From an uncultured Acetatifactor sp. (GTDB lineage Bacteria > Bacillota > Clostridia > Lachnospirales > Lachnospiraceae), in NCBI GenBank assembly GCA_944384205.1, contig CALWSL010000001.1:413026-477025 (forward strand): a DNA stretch of 64,000 bases, in the 5' to 3' direction. Below, in pieces: positions 43,581-53,346 of this stretch (within the stretch, counting starts at the first letter, position 1; each line of letters opens with the position of its first letter). The position numbers and the translations under genes are program-made. The notes under the pieces are model-generated. The model had not been told where the DNA came from. It saw only the letters and a program-made list of their open reading frames with translations, and searched no databases.

Positions 43581-44246
43581 TCATCCCCGGAAATCATACT
43601 TGCTCATGCTCATGGAATAAGTAGTTCCTGTTGAATGATATCTGCTGCTTAAATTCTCCATATTTGCCTGGGCATTGTCGGAAATTCTGGATGCCAAAAA
43701 CGCTGTCTTTTTGGTAAAATCACCGTCTTTTCCAAATATTTTTTCCAACGTATCGATATCCGCTGCCTTCAGCTTTTCCATGTCAACACTTGCACTTCCA
43801 TCCTTTCCGAACGTAATTCCAATGCTTTCCAGATTTTCACGATTATCGTCCGCCGTCTCTATCATCATCTGGCAATAAAAGTTATTCAACGTATTGGAAG
43901 TGGTGCGCAGTAATTTCAAGGTATCATTATAGCTATCAAGCATTTCTTTCACATATTCGCAAATTTCCTGATTGCTTCCACTGCTTCTTGCAGAAGCAAA
44001 CAGATTATCTTCGCCCTCCCGCAACAGGCTATCCGCCGCCTGCTGCAGCTTTTCGGCTTCCTGATTCAGCTTTTCATAGTCCTGCATTTTAACGGTATCC
44101 GCAGCGTCGGCTTTCTTCGTATTCAACGCCTCCAACAGGGAATTGTTTGAACTGTTCCCGTTTACATAATTTAAAAGCGATGTTTGGTTTATCGGCAGCC
44201 CAGCTTTTCTTGCAGATTCATTTGCCATTTGTGTCGTAACTCTCAT
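43581..44246 (-). CDS. Protein resembling a flagellar cap/hook-associated (FliD C-terminal) domain
   Basis: A 221-residue, helix-rich protein. The beginning VTTQMANESARKAGLPINQT resembles flagellin or hook-associated N-terminal coiled segments. Residues 95-200 (ILDSYNDTLKLLRTTSNTLNN in pattern, then GITFGKDGSASVDMEKLKAADIDTLEKIFG in part, and TAFLASRISDNAQ) look like the FliD C-terminal region, where a short-cap variant of that pattern is seen. No other flagellar genes are in the window. It may be an orphan structural or surface protein. Confidence 0.55.
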   Translation of the reverse strand: MRVTTQMANESARKAGLPINQTSLLNYVNGNSSNNSLLEALNTKKADAADTVKMQDYEKLNQEAEKLQQAADSLLREGEDNLFASARSSGSNQEICEYVKEMLDSYNDTLKLLRTTSNTLNNFYCQMMIETADDNRENLESIGITFGKDGSASVDMEKLKAADIDTLEKIFGKDGDFTKKTAFLASRISDNAQANMENLSSRYHSTGTTYSMSMSKYDFRG

Positions 44247-44359
44247 ACGTCCTACCTCCTTATTCTTATACCACCTTCATCGACACATCCGTTTTCTTTC
44301 CAAACACGCGCTTCACCATCGGACTATTTTCCGCACCGAATGACTATAATATCGCCGTA

Positions 44360-45067
44360 TTACTCCATTCCCTTAAACAGAGTATACTGTCTTTTTACTT
44401 CAGGATATCTGGATTTCGGTACGGATATTTCCTTTCCGTTTGTCAGTCTTAAAACATAACTGCTGATTTTTTCTATATAACGCATATTCACCAGATAACT
44501 TAAATGTGTCCGGATAAATCCCATATCCTTTAAATCCGCTTCAATTTCATCCAGCTTCCGGTAAATACTGTATGTCTGCTTTTTAGTATAAAATATATTT
44601 TTATGTCGGGAAGTTTCTACATAAATGATTTCGTCCGCTCTGAGACTTCTTTTACCTTCCACAAAAGAATATTCCACAATCTGTTCCTTTTGTTTTATTT
44701 CCTTTAGGAGTTCGTCCATACACTCCCCGATGGTCTGGTTTAAATCGTTCTTCAGCAAAAAACGGCTGGCTCTCACCTTATAGCCCTCCACAGCATAGCT
44801 CATATCTGCCGTCACCAGAACAATCGGCAGATCAGGATATGTGTCTTTTATTTTCATTGTAATTTTAAGCCCGTCCGTCTCCGCCATGTCGATATCCAAA
44901 AAAATAAGCCGGCATTCTTTTAGCGCCGCATTATCCTCACTGAGCTTCACTCCTGAGGCATATTCTATAATTTCAAAGTTCTCATCATTCTCCTTTTCAT
45001 ATTCCCGCAGCAGTTTTTTCAAAATCTCTCTGTCACTCTGGCAATCGTCGCAAATAATGATATTCAT
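44360..45067 (-). CDS. LytTR-family response regulator
   Basis: A 235-residue AgrA/LytR-type two-component regulator. The receiver domain has IIICDDCQSD, the phosphoacceptor in FLDIDMAETDGL, VLVTAD and the lysine in RFLLKND. The LytTR DNA-binding domain has SFVEGKRSLRADEIIYVE, FIRTHLSYLVNMRYIEKI and ISVPKSRYPEVKR. I place the start at the ATG at 45067 after GAGGGA. No histidine kinase gene is adjacent, so it is an orphan here. Confidence 0.9.
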   Translation of the reverse strand: MNIIICDDCQSDREILKKLLREYEKENDENFEIIEYASGVKLSEDNAALKECRLIFLDIDMAETDGLKITMKIKDTYPDLPIVLVTADMSYAVEGYKVRASRFLLKNDLNQTIGECMDELLKEIKQKEQIVEYSFVEGKRSLRADEIIYVETSRHKNIFYTKKQTYSIYRKLDEIEADLKDMGFIRTHLSYLVNMRYIEKISSYVLRLTNGKEISVPKSRYPEVKRQYTLFKGME

Positions 45068-45204
45068 GTCTTCCCTCATCTCCAAAAGTACTTTTCATAA
45101 ATATGTATCGGCAATAATTACGGATTCTCTTGAGAGGACTGCACAAAATTACCATTCTTTGCACAGAATGACTATTTGGAAATCCTTATTAATTTTCCAT
45201 GCAC

Positions 45205-45242
45205 AAAAAGATGGCAAAGACCTAAAGTCTCTGCCATCTTTT
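45205..45242 (-). terminator. Intrinsic terminator of sigV-rsiV
   Basis: AAAAGATGGCA and TGCCATCTTTT arms with inner AGAC/GTCT pairs and T-runs on both sides. It starts at the rsiV stop codon. Confidence 0.9.
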
Positions 45243-46175
45243 TTATTTTCTGATATCACTCAATACCTCTGCCGGAATTTCAAATTCTACGGCTCCCATA
45301 TACATCGGCGCCACTTCCCCTTCATCAAAGCCGATTACGACATTGCCTTTTTCGTTCAGATAGAAGGACGTTTCTTCTGTGATAGACTTAAAATTCCACT
45401 CTTCAATCTCATCATGCAGCCAGTAATAAACATTTTCGTCTGCATCCATCTGTGCCTGCATCTGTTCTTTGATATTCTCGCTGATTGGTGTAATATAATC
45501 TGCACCGTCAACAAAAATATCTTTTAACTTAAGCCTTTCCCCGGTATTCAAATCAATGGTATAATAATAATTCCACTGATATCCGCTGCCTGCTCCCTGA
45601 TAGCAGATAAGCTTTAGCGTAAAATAATCCTGCGTTGTTGTCAGCACTTCGCTCTTTACAACGATATCCTGATAATTCATTTCTTCCTGCAAATTTGCTT
45701 CAAATTGTTTTATCAGTTCATCTGTGATTTTCTGGATTTCTGCATTGATTTCCTCTGTCGTACGTTCCAGTTTATCCTGTACCTCACTATTTTCAATCTG
45801 TCCCTCTACCTTTATTTCAGGGACCTCAATATCCGCCATATTTCTTTCTTCATCATATTTGTAATCACGGAATGTCACAACTTCCACAAGCTGACCAATT
45901 ATCGGTATCTGTTCCATTGCATTGGCAATAGTAGCCGATGTATTGGGTAAAATCATAAATGCTGCTACAAATGCAGCCGCCGTCGCCGCAACTTTTCTCA
46001 TTTGCACTTTCTTCCTTTCCTTTTTATCTGTCCTTTTTGCTTCTTCCATTTTTGCCCGCAGTTTTTCTAACTGTTCCTTTGACATTTGTGGCTTTTGATA
46101 TTCTTTTTTTAAAAGTTGAAGCTCCTTTTCCACCTGACTGTTTTTCTCTACTATTCCAGGAAAATTATAAATCAT
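45243..46175 (-). CDS. rsiV: Anti-sigma factor RsiV-like (DUF3298)
   Basis: A 310-residue membrane protein: cytoplasmic sigma-binding N-terminus (VEKELQLLKKEYQKPQMSKE, LEKLRAKMEEA), one helix (VAATAAAFVAAFMILPNTS), then an extracellular DUF4163/DUF3298 region (IVVKSEVLTTTQDYFTLKL, YYYTIDLNTGERLKLKDIF, FYLNEKGNVVIGFDEGEVAP). This is the RsiV layout; in other Firmicutes it senses lysozyme and is cut by regulated proteolysis. It follows the sigma gene by four bases. Confidence 0.88.
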   Translation of the reverse strand: MIYNFPGIVEKNSQVEKELQLLKKEYQKPQMSKEQLEKLRAKMEEAKRTDKKERKKVQMRKVAATAAAFVAAFMILPNTSATIANAMEQIPIIGQLVEVVTFRDYKYDEERNMADIEVPEIKVEGQIENSEVQDKLERTTEEINAEIQKITDELIKQFEANLQEEMNYQDIVVKSEVLTTTQDYFTLKLICYQGAGSGYQWNYYYTIDLNTGERLKLKDIFVDGADYITPISENIKEQMQAQMDADENVYYWLHDEIEEWNFKSITEETSFYLNEKGNVVIGFDEGEVAPMYMGAVEFEIPAEVLSDIRK

Positions 46176-46179
46176 GCCG

Positions 46180-46731
46180 TCACCTCCCCATCTCGCCGCT
46201 TAAACTACATCTTTTTTTGCCTACCTCGTCAGAAAGAGAACTTCGCAATTTTTTCGTACTGCGATACAGTCTGCTCTTAATCGTATTCACATTTTCATCA
46301 AGAATATCCGCAATTTCTTCCAGTTTTTTATCTTCAAAATATTTCAATATAACAACAGCCTTGTCTTTATCCGGAAGTGAATTTAATGCTCTCTGCAAAT
46401 CTACATTAACATAACTGTCTTCCACAAAACCTGCTTCCGTTCTGCTTTCTTCCTGCATCTCTTCATAAGAAACGAATTGGGGCTGCTTTAAATATCGGAA
46501 GCATTCATTCAGCATAATGCGGTATATCCATGTTCCTGCATATTCCGGCTTCTTCAAGGTATGACTGCTTCTCAATGCCTTGTAAGCCCCGTTTTGCACA
46601 ATATCACAGGCATCGGCTTCATTATGCACATAGCTGTAAGCCAGACGAAAATACTGATTATACTTTTCCAAAATAATTTGTTCTATTAATCTTTTATTTG
46701 TATTCTCTTTTTTCTCGAAAAATAAGCTCAA
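46180..46731 (-). CDS. sigV: ECF-type sigma factor, SigV-like
   Basis: A 183-residue sigma factor with region 2 (YNQYFRLAYSYVHNEADACD, WIYRIMLNECFRYL) and region 4 (LNSLPDKDKAVVILKYFEDK, LEEIADILDENVNTIKSRLY). The start is TTG at 46731, eight bases after AAGGAGG. With RsiV downstream, it likely switches on lysozyme or envelope-stress genes. It is probably autoregulated through the promoter at 46766-46794. Confidence 0.9.
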   Translation of the reverse strand: MSLFFEKKENTNKRLIEQIILEKYNQYFRLAYSYVHNEADACDIVQNGAYKALRSSHTLKKPEYAGTWIYRIMLNECFRYLKQPQFVSYEEMQEESRTEAGFVEDSYVNVDLQRALNSLPDKDKAVVILKYFEDKKLEEIADILDENVNTIKSRLYRSTKKLRSSLSDEVGKKRCSLSGEMGR

Positions 46732-46765
46732 GGCTTTTCACCTCCTTTATACCTTTCTGTAATAT

Positions 46766-46794
46766 TAGACCTATGTTGTTCAAAAAAAGTTTCA
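46766..46794 (-). promoter_or_regulatory. ECF-type promoter of sigV-rsiV
   Basis: On the minus strand TGAAAC (46789-46794), followed by a T-run, and GGTCTA (46766-46771) 17 bases further resemble the TGAAAC ... CGTC promoters of ECF sigma factors, including SigV. Direct autoregulation is inferred. Confidence 0.6.
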
Positions 46795-46898
46795 ACTAAA
46801 AAAATTTTTAGAAGTAATTACAAGCAAAAATTTCAAACTTCAAAACTTTCAAACCGCTAAGAAGAGCATTTCATCCTAATTATGCTCTACAGCTATAC

Positions 46899-49800
46899 TT
46901 ATAAACTATTTCTAATAACAGAATAAGCATGCGGCATAGAATTCACAATTATTTTATCAGAAATCAGAATTGCTCCATTAGGTATCGTCCTGTCATCTGG
47001 ATTCCACATTGCAGGATGCACATAAATTTCTGTTTTTCTTCCTTCCCTTACGCCATAGATTTTATTGTTTTCAAAAACAATATCAAATCCTGCTTCTTCT
47101 AAACTTGCCATCTCCTTTATTCCTTTAATTAGAGTTACTTGCCTGTCATAAGGAATTGGCTCTGCCTTTGTTTTATTTTTACTCCAGTCAAGTAACTGCT
47201 TCGCCAAATGCCTGTCAAGTAGGTTTTGCACTCTCTGATTCCAATAGTGTTTCAAACAATCATGGCAAGCTGTTGCACAATGATTTTTACATTCTAACAC
47301 CTTATATGTTTCTTCCATTAAATCTACGATACGCCCTGCAAGCATTGAACTATAACCTGCTCCACTCGACAAACTATCAAACAGAAAAATATCAACACAC
47401 ACTTTATCCGGTGCATAACGTAATCGATATCCGCCTTTCAAATCATTGAATTCAACATCCAATAATTGACCAGCAGCCAAAACCATTGCCTCAGAGAGTG
47501 TTTGTGCGGCACCTTTTATCCACAAAGCATCCTGTCTGGTATTAACTTTTTTAGGATCCAAGCTTATTTCAATCAAAATCATATCCGTCAAAAAGCTATG
47601 CCCTAAAAATGCATTTATAATGCTACTATCCGGGTGTGTGCAACGAGTTCTTAATCTCGGATGTCTGTACGGCGGTCTGATTTTTTGCAGTCCGAATCTG
47701 TCATCTCCCGGAACAGCAGCTCCGCAATCTTCGCATACTGTAAAGCCCATTCCTTCAGGTCCCTGATTCAATATTGTAAGTGGTTGGTCAATCAACCGAC
47801 CATATCTTACTAATTCATAAGCATTCGGCTGCCTCATCTCATTATCTTTTATCGGAGACGCATAACTCGGTAATTCAGCATATGACATCTCTGCTTCTGC
47901 CTCAGCTTCTCGTATGCTACTTCCATCTATCGGAGCAAATCCCCAAGGCTTAATAACATGCTGGTACTTGATACTTTCTTGTAAGCAGAATGGGCATTTC
48001 TTCCCCGGATCCTCATATCCAACCCAATTGCATGCCGTGTTTTCACAATAAAACAGAGACTTGTAATACTCTTTACTTTCAAAATACTTTCTTGCCGGAT
48101 GCTCTTTATCTTCATCCTTGAATTTTGAATGGAAATTATAAATACCGCCCGACTTATATGTCTTTTTATTTACCACAATCAGCCTTCCTGGTGCATATTC
48201 ACTGATTGCCATATCTAATGCTCTATCTGGCTCTTGTTCGACCTTGCTTCCTTTGCTATCTTCAATACTAAACCCAACAACATTTCTCGGGAATGAATAA
48301 GTCGGGAATATTCCTTCTTCCAAAAACACATCCAATAATTTCTTTTCGTTGTCGTTTGAGTCATAGTAATCATCCTTGAAAGCATTTATCTTTTCCGATA
48401 GTGCTTTTACTGCTTCTATAAATTCTTGTTTTTGTCCTTCTATGAATTCTTTTTTTGACTTAGGAACCAGAGATTTAATCTCATCTTCCGTAAATCTTTT
48501 TGCTTGTACAAAAGCCAAAAATTCTTCCCTATATAAATTAAAAAATTCAATGGTGCCTACAGTATTTGCCGCTGTATCATACTTATCCAGAAATTCAGAT
48601 ACATAAATAACATTCAAATGTCGGTATATCAGTTTTCTATTATCAGTATCTATTGATGGATGACGCGGTTCACCAGCTATTATTCTTTGTGGATTATTAA
48701 AGTAATAACTATCGTGCGGTCCATTATCTGTATATGTAATAATTGTTGATATTGCAGATCCCCTTCTTCCCGCACGACCTGCTCTCTGCTGATAATTTTC
48801 ACGCATAGGTGGAATGTTTCGTAATCCCACTGCAGTTAAAGACCCAATATCAATACCTACTTCCATCGTAGTCGTGCAGCTAAGAACATCAACCGGTCCC
48901 TTATCATCTATATAGACATTCTGAAATCTCAGCTCATACTCCTCTGTAGTAGACCACATATCAATTCTTTGATCTTTATGTGATAACTGTGCTGTATGTT
49001 CTTCTGTATTAATTCTTGTCATTAGTGCATCTTTCTTTCCTGCAACAGCATCAAGAATTGGTTGTCTCCAAAACTCCAAGCCTTCAAACTCATTTTGAGT
49101 CATAACTTCCGGTGTTCCTTCACAACACCAGACACACTTATCCCAAAGAGTATACGGAAATACTCGACCACAAGCAGGACACTTATACCATGCACGTTCA
49201 GAATCAAAGTTTAAGGTAATAACTTGTGGATTCAAAAACAATCTATCATTTTCATCCTTACCTTTTTGGGTAAACTTACACAAGCTTTTATAAATTAGTT
49301 TCTGCTTATCCGGCTCTATTCCATTTCCTTTTAATAGTTTCTCGAAACGGACAGGAAACTTTCCATCAATCTCAATACCAAAACGAGGAATATTGGTCAG
49401 ACTTCTTCTAACATTTCTATTTATGTCATAATCATATGCATAACTATCTGTTAAAATCTCAGCACACCATGCTGCAAATAATCCAAAGAACTGTTCTTCG
49501 GTAATCCCCGCTTCATCTCTTTCAAGATCATCTAAAACCTCGTCAAGCAAAGTTCCATTACATGGTTCAATCCAACACAACCCCAAATCTGTAAAAGATC
49601 TGAAATTACTACATAAAATTTTAAGCAAATATCTCGAATACAACTCCGGTACAGTTGCAAATCGCTGTTTCTTTAAATCCTCATAATTGATCTTCCGATT
49701 TCTTCTTCCGCCTCTCTGAGCCTGTCTATTAATAACCTCTTTCATCTCCTGAAGATGGTCATGCAAATCTTTTTCGTCCTCACCATAGAAGAATCTTAAT

Positions 49801-52160
49801 TTATTATCCAATGCAACTTTCAGGAATGCAACATACAGCAAATCCATGCTTGCTTCATGATCGGTACTGTCAGCCCATTTTTGGAGTTCTTTGGCCGAAA
49901 CCGTCAATGCTTTTCTCATTGCATCTTCATCAGCAACGGATGTAAGTTCTTTTGCCAACGTGGCTGCCCTCTGTCTGCTATCTGAGAACAATAATACTTT
50001 TCTTCCCGCATTTGGGGTGAGCTCCAATTTCTCGGGATCAGTAATCATTGGAGGCTGTATCATCAACTGCTCTGAAACAAGATGAAAGAACGGTTCATTT
50101 CCTTTTGTTGAAAAGTCCGTTGTATGTAAGTGCATTTTCCCACATCGAGGACACGTTGAAAAAGTATACATATTGGGAGAATCTTTAGGGCTTTTCAGTG
50201 TGAAGGCAACGTGCATATATTGCGGTTCTCCTGCATGTCCATCATCCATTTCAAGACGTCCCGCAATGGAATTCAACCACCCTGTCTTAACATCTTTCCT
50301 TGCCTTAAATTGTGTATTTTCAGGAATTATATAATAATGTATTTCCTTAAAAGTTTTATCCGTGACAATACCTTTTTTATTCCATACGAAACGAGCCTGT
50401 GGTTCATCTTCATCAATGTATCCCTTTAAAAATAATGCCCCACAAGTTCTATCATTCAATAATTCATAAATTTTTCCACCACACTTACATACATCATCAT
50501 GATTACCTATGTATATCTTTCCCAAAGGCATATCCGAATCACGATGTTTTTCAGAACAATTAGGATTAGCACAAGCATAAATCCCTCCTATTCCTCGAAA
50601 CATCATATGTAATCTGGATGGAAATAATACTTGCCCCTCTTTATTTTTTGCCATCGGAGCCACTGACAATAGCACGCTTACTGCTTTTTGTGCAATCTCT
50701 TCTGAGACTTCCGGAAAAACATTTGAAGCAAGTTTTGCAAAGGAAACTGCCTTTCCTCGGCAATTTTCCATAATCTTCAAGAGCGGTTTAAGCCTTACTA
50801 ATTCTGTATACAGCCACTGCTCAACTTCTTCCTCTTTAAAAAAACTGCAATTATTTACATCTAAATTTACAATTTCTCCAAATTTCTTTATGGCAACCAA
50901 TCTATTCTCTGAATGTAATGAATCAATGTCAAATAGTGCAATTTGCTTCGGATCCACATCATAACTACGCTCGTATTGTATCTGTTCACGCTCTCCTGTT
51001 ATAATTTGAATCTCATGCAACTCTGGACTATCTACAGCAGTCAAATCGCAAATAAATTTTTCAACTTTGTCATTTTCATTCTGTGGAATACTTGCACTCG
51101 TCAATATAAACTGTAATTTTTCTCTCTTAACCCCTAACTTATGCAGAAAACGTCTTATCAATAGCGCAACTTCTCCACCAGAAGCGCCTCTATACATATG
51201 CGCTTCATCAATAATGAATAACAATTTATTATTTTCATCTTGCTCAAGCCATTTTTTAGTATCTTCCCAAATACTCTGCTCTTCTTGCCTCATCAGCATA
51301 TACTCAAGCATAGAATAGTTCGTGATTAGAATGTCTGGCGTATTGTCCTGCATTTCAAATCTTGTTATCATTTCTGCATCGCGATTATCCGTCACATGCT
51401 TTCCTTCCAACAAGCCATCTGTAAATTTCTCCATATCATATTTCGCTGGAAATTTCCCCATCTTCTTCAACTGATTTACAGTTTCTTCATCACGTGCAAT
51501 CAAATTTGAGCGTAATGTATCAGAAAGAGCTTTATCTTGCTCTCCCCTAATTTCACCTGCATATGGAGTTCTACCAGTATACATACCAAACTGAGGTCGT
51601 CTGGAAACACCGGTGTATTCAGTAAACATATCATAAAATGATGCTGTTCCTATCATACGGCGCAATCTTCCCAACTGATCTGATACAAGTGCATTCATTG
51701 GATACAGCATCATAGCCCTTACACCACGCTGTTTCCATGAATCATGATTGCATTTCGCTTCATTAATGAGTTTAGTTACCATTGGCCACATAAAACATTC
51801 TGTTTTACCGGAACCGGTACCTGTAGCCACAAACAAATCATGTTGTTTGTAAAATCCTTCTAAAGCCTGAACCTGATGAGCATACGGACTCTTATACACA
51901 CCCATTTTACGCTCAATCATCTGCTTTAATATTACCTTTATACCAATTGGAATATCTGCATTTTCTATTCCGTCACGAAGTGACATATAAGCCGTATTCG
52001 CCTCGATATATGGTTCCTTCCACATTACTCCTTGCGCTTCCAATTCAGTTCTGCACAACTCACGCAGTTCATCATTTTTTCCAAAATATGCTGTTTCAAC
52101 ATAATCGATTAATCTCTGTTTTAAAGCCTCATGCGTATTTTCAATACTGTATTCATCCAT
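46899..52160 (-). CDS. Giant DEAH helicase with DUF1998/MZB domain (DruE-like defence protein)
   Basis: A 1753-residue superfamily 2 helicase. Walker A GTGSGKT is at 114-120, DEAH (FIIDEAHMYRG) at 318-321, SAT-like LTSASIP at about 354 and motif VI QRAGRAGRRG near 1125. Zinc-type pairs include YKCPACGRVF, CVWCC, CENTACNWVG and CPFCLQ. The C-terminus has the DUF1998/MZB cysteines CKNHCATACHDC near 1630. The size and order (helicase after a DNA methyltransferase and two unknown proteins) fit DruE of Druantia type II better than DrmA of DISARM. The gene is complete. It is separated from the rest of the system by the IS110/IS21 insertion, and a possible own promoter lies at 52211-52239. Confidence 0.75.
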   Translation of the reverse strand: MDEYSIENTHEALKQRLIDYVETAYFGKNDELRELCRTELEAQGVMWKEPYIEANTAYMSLRDGIENADIPIGIKVILKQMIERKMGVYKSPYAHQVQALEGFYKQHDLFVATGTGSGKTECFMWPMVTKLINEAKCNHDSWKQRGVRAMMLYPMNALVSDQLGRLRRMIGTASFYDMFTEYTGVSRRPQFGMYTGRTPYAGEIRGEQDKALSDTLRSNLIARDEETVNQLKKMGKFPAKYDMEKFTDGLLEGKHVTDNRDAEMITRFEMQDNTPDILITNYSMLEYMLMRQEEQSIWEDTKKWLEQDENNKLLFIIDEAHMYRGASGGEVALLIRRFLHKLGVKREKLQFILTSASIPQNENDKVEKFICDLTAVDSPELHEIQIITGEREQIQYERSYDVDPKQIALFDIDSLHSENRLVAIKKFGEIVNLDVNNCSFFKEEEVEQWLYTELVRLKPLLKIMENCRGKAVSFAKLASNVFPEVSEEIAQKAVSVLLSVAPMAKNKEGQVLFPSRLHMMFRGIGGIYACANPNCSEKHRDSDMPLGKIYIGNHDDVCKCGGKIYELLNDRTCGALFLKGYIDEDEPQARFVWNKKGIVTDKTFKEIHYYIIPENTQFKARKDVKTGWLNSIAGRLEMDDGHAGEPQYMHVAFTLKSPKDSPNMYTFSTCPRCGKMHLHTTDFSTKGNEPFFHLVSEQLMIQPPMITDPEKLELTPNAGRKVLLFSDSRQRAATLAKELTSVADEDAMRKALTVSAKELQKWADSTDHEASMDLLYVAFLKVALDNKLRFFYGEDEKDLHDHLQEMKEVINRQAQRGGRRNRKINYEDLKKQRFATVPELYSRYLLKILCSNFRSFTDLGLCWIEPCNGTLLDEVLDDLERDEAGITEEQFFGLFAAWCAEILTDSYAYDYDINRNVRRSLTNIPRFGIEIDGKFPVRFEKLLKGNGIEPDKQKLIYKSLCKFTQKGKDENDRLFLNPQVITLNFDSERAWYKCPACGRVFPYTLWDKCVWCCEGTPEVMTQNEFEGLEFWRQPILDAVAGKKDALMTRINTEEHTAQLSHKDQRIDMWSTTEEYELRFQNVYIDDKGPVDVLSCTTTMEVGIDIGSLTAVGLRNIPPMRENYQQRAGRAGRRGSAISTIITYTDNGPHDSYYFNNPQRIIAGEPRHPSIDTDNRKLIYRHLNVIYVSEFLDKYDTAANTVGTIEFFNLYREEFLAFVQAKRFTEDEIKSLVPKSKKEFIEGQKQEFIEAVKALSEKINAFKDDYYDSNDNEKKLLDVFLEEGIFPTYSFPRNVVGFSIEDSKGSKVEQEPDRALDMAISEYAPGRLIVVNKKTYKSGGIYNFHSKFKDEDKEHPARKYFESKEYYKSLFYCENTACNWVGYEDPGKKCPFCLQESIKYQHVIKPWGFAPIDGSSIREAEAEAEMSYAELPSYASPIKDNEMRQPNAYELVRYGRLIDQPLTILNQGPEGMGFTVCEDCGAAVPGDDRFGLQKIRPPYRHPRLRTRCTHPDSSIINAFLGHSFLTDMILIEISLDPKKVNTRQDALWIKGAAQTLSEAMVLAAGQLLDVEFNDLKGGYRLRYAPDKVCVDIFLFDSLSSGAGYSSMLAGRIVDLMEETYKVLECKNHCATACHDCLKHYWNQRVQNLLDRHLAKQLLDWSKNKTKAEPIPYDRQVTLIKGIKEMASLEEAGFDIVFENNKIYGVREGRKTEIYVHPAMWNPDDRTIPNGAILISDKIIVNSMPHAYSVIRNSL

Positions 52161-52210
52161 TTAGTTCTTCTCTCTATACTTTCTTATTTATTTTGCACAA
52201 AAAAGCTCTT

Positions 52211-52239
52211 ATTTTAGCCATTTGTGCAATGGTTTACAA
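52211..52239 (-). promoter_or_regulatory. Candidate promoter for the helicase gene
   Basis: Minus-strand -35 TTGTAA (52234-52239), 17-base spacer and -10 TAAAAT (52211-52216). The spacer holds a palindrome CCATT/AATGG (52218-52232). It could keep the helicase expressed after the IS split the operon. Confidence 0.5.
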
Positions 52240-52615
52240 AGTTACAAACAATGATAAGCTTTCATTAATGGGCGAAAACTGTGTCATTTCAGGTTCAATG
52301 CACGTATGTTTCCAGTCAGAAAGGTGCACGAAATAAAACGTCATCTTTTTTATGAAGGCGATTCTGTGTCCCATTCTTCTCTATGGCTGCTAACCTCTCA
52401 TGTCTAACAGGATCATCCTCTACTACAAGGATCCTAAATTCCTTCGTCCAGCCTACCCATAGTGGGGTGCCACTTTTGCTCCTTATCAGGGTCATGCCCT
52501 ATAATAAATGTCTTAGCGGCTTCGCTCTGCTTTGTCATTGCCAGAGAGCACTCCTGTAATCCAGCACCAATTGAATCCTTGGCGGACGTTATCTGTTACA
52601 GTATGTGCTTTTTTA
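52240..52615 (-). other. 3' non-coding part of IS110-family element and junction
   Basis: About 375 bases between the IS110 transposase stop and the helicase promoter. The part nearest the transposase (about 52340-52615) is non-coding on both strands and contains several short inverted repeats such as GTGGCACCCCAC. A long 3' non-coding region is where IS1111-type members of the IS110 family encode their bridge RNA. The part near 52250-52340 has a 35-codon open frame (DWKHTCIEPEMTQFSPI) without start codon and may be host-gene or IS-end sequence. The exact element end cannot be placed. Confidence 0.45.
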
Positions 52616-53253
52616 TTAGGCTGCTTCCTGCCTGATGATGTCCCTTCGGAACTTCTCCTCATCAAAGTCGCAGCCTGTTTGTAATACTACGTAGAATACT
52701 CGTATTGCCTTACACGCAACTGCTATCTTTGCCTGCATTCCTCCTAGCGGATTCTTAGTTCTGTTCCTGTAATAAAGGAAAACATCCTGAAATGCCGGAT
52801 TCCAGTTCATTAATGCACATGCTGATTCATACATGGTTCTTCGTAGTTTTCTTCTGCCCCTCTTACTGATTCTTGGCTGACCTTTCTTCTTACCAGAACT
52901 CTTTTTGACTATTTCCAGTCCTGCAAGTTTCTGTATCTTCTTAGGGTCAGTGAAACGTCCGATATCACCAACCTCTGCGACAAAGCCAATCACAGTACTC
53001 ATCCCTACTCCTTTCATGGCGAGCAGTTTCTCCACATTTGGTACTTCTTTTACTTTTTCTTCCAGGTACTCATCAAGTCTTTTTAGCTGTTCTGCTTTCA
53101 GGATGTAGTCTTTTACAAGAACCCAAATCTCAAGTCTTGCAGCCTCACCGGCTTCCAGTCCCACACTGTTTTGTGCAGCTTCTACCAGGGTCTGTGCCCT
53201 CTTTATTCCTGCCGCACGCACCTTTGCATCACGCCATATCTGATTGATTCCAC
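52616..53253 (-). pseudogene. IS110-family transposase, 3' half
   Basis: Begins at GGINQIWRDAKVRAAGIKRA right after the IS21 insertion and continues through the Transposase_20 domain: VEKLLAMKGVGMSTVIGFVA, IGRFTDPKKIQKLAGLEIVK and the serine-nucleophile region RRTMYESACALM. Joined to the 5' half across the 5-bp duplication, the frame is restored (KIG-A-GGINQ). The helical extension VLDKKQ at the start is IS21 sequence. Confidence 0.85.
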
Positions 53254-53346
53254 CTGCTTGTTTTTTGTCAAGCACTTTTCCCTGAAAAAAGCGTTAAAAT
53301 TCCCTGTTTCCGTCGAGGGATTTTCCCTGCTTTCAGCGGGTACTAT

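Noticed and set aside
46899-52160. DISARM DrmA assignment for the giant helicase
   Set aside because: No DrmB or DrmC companions are present; a cytosine methylase with large unknown proteins fits Druantia type II better, though not certainly.
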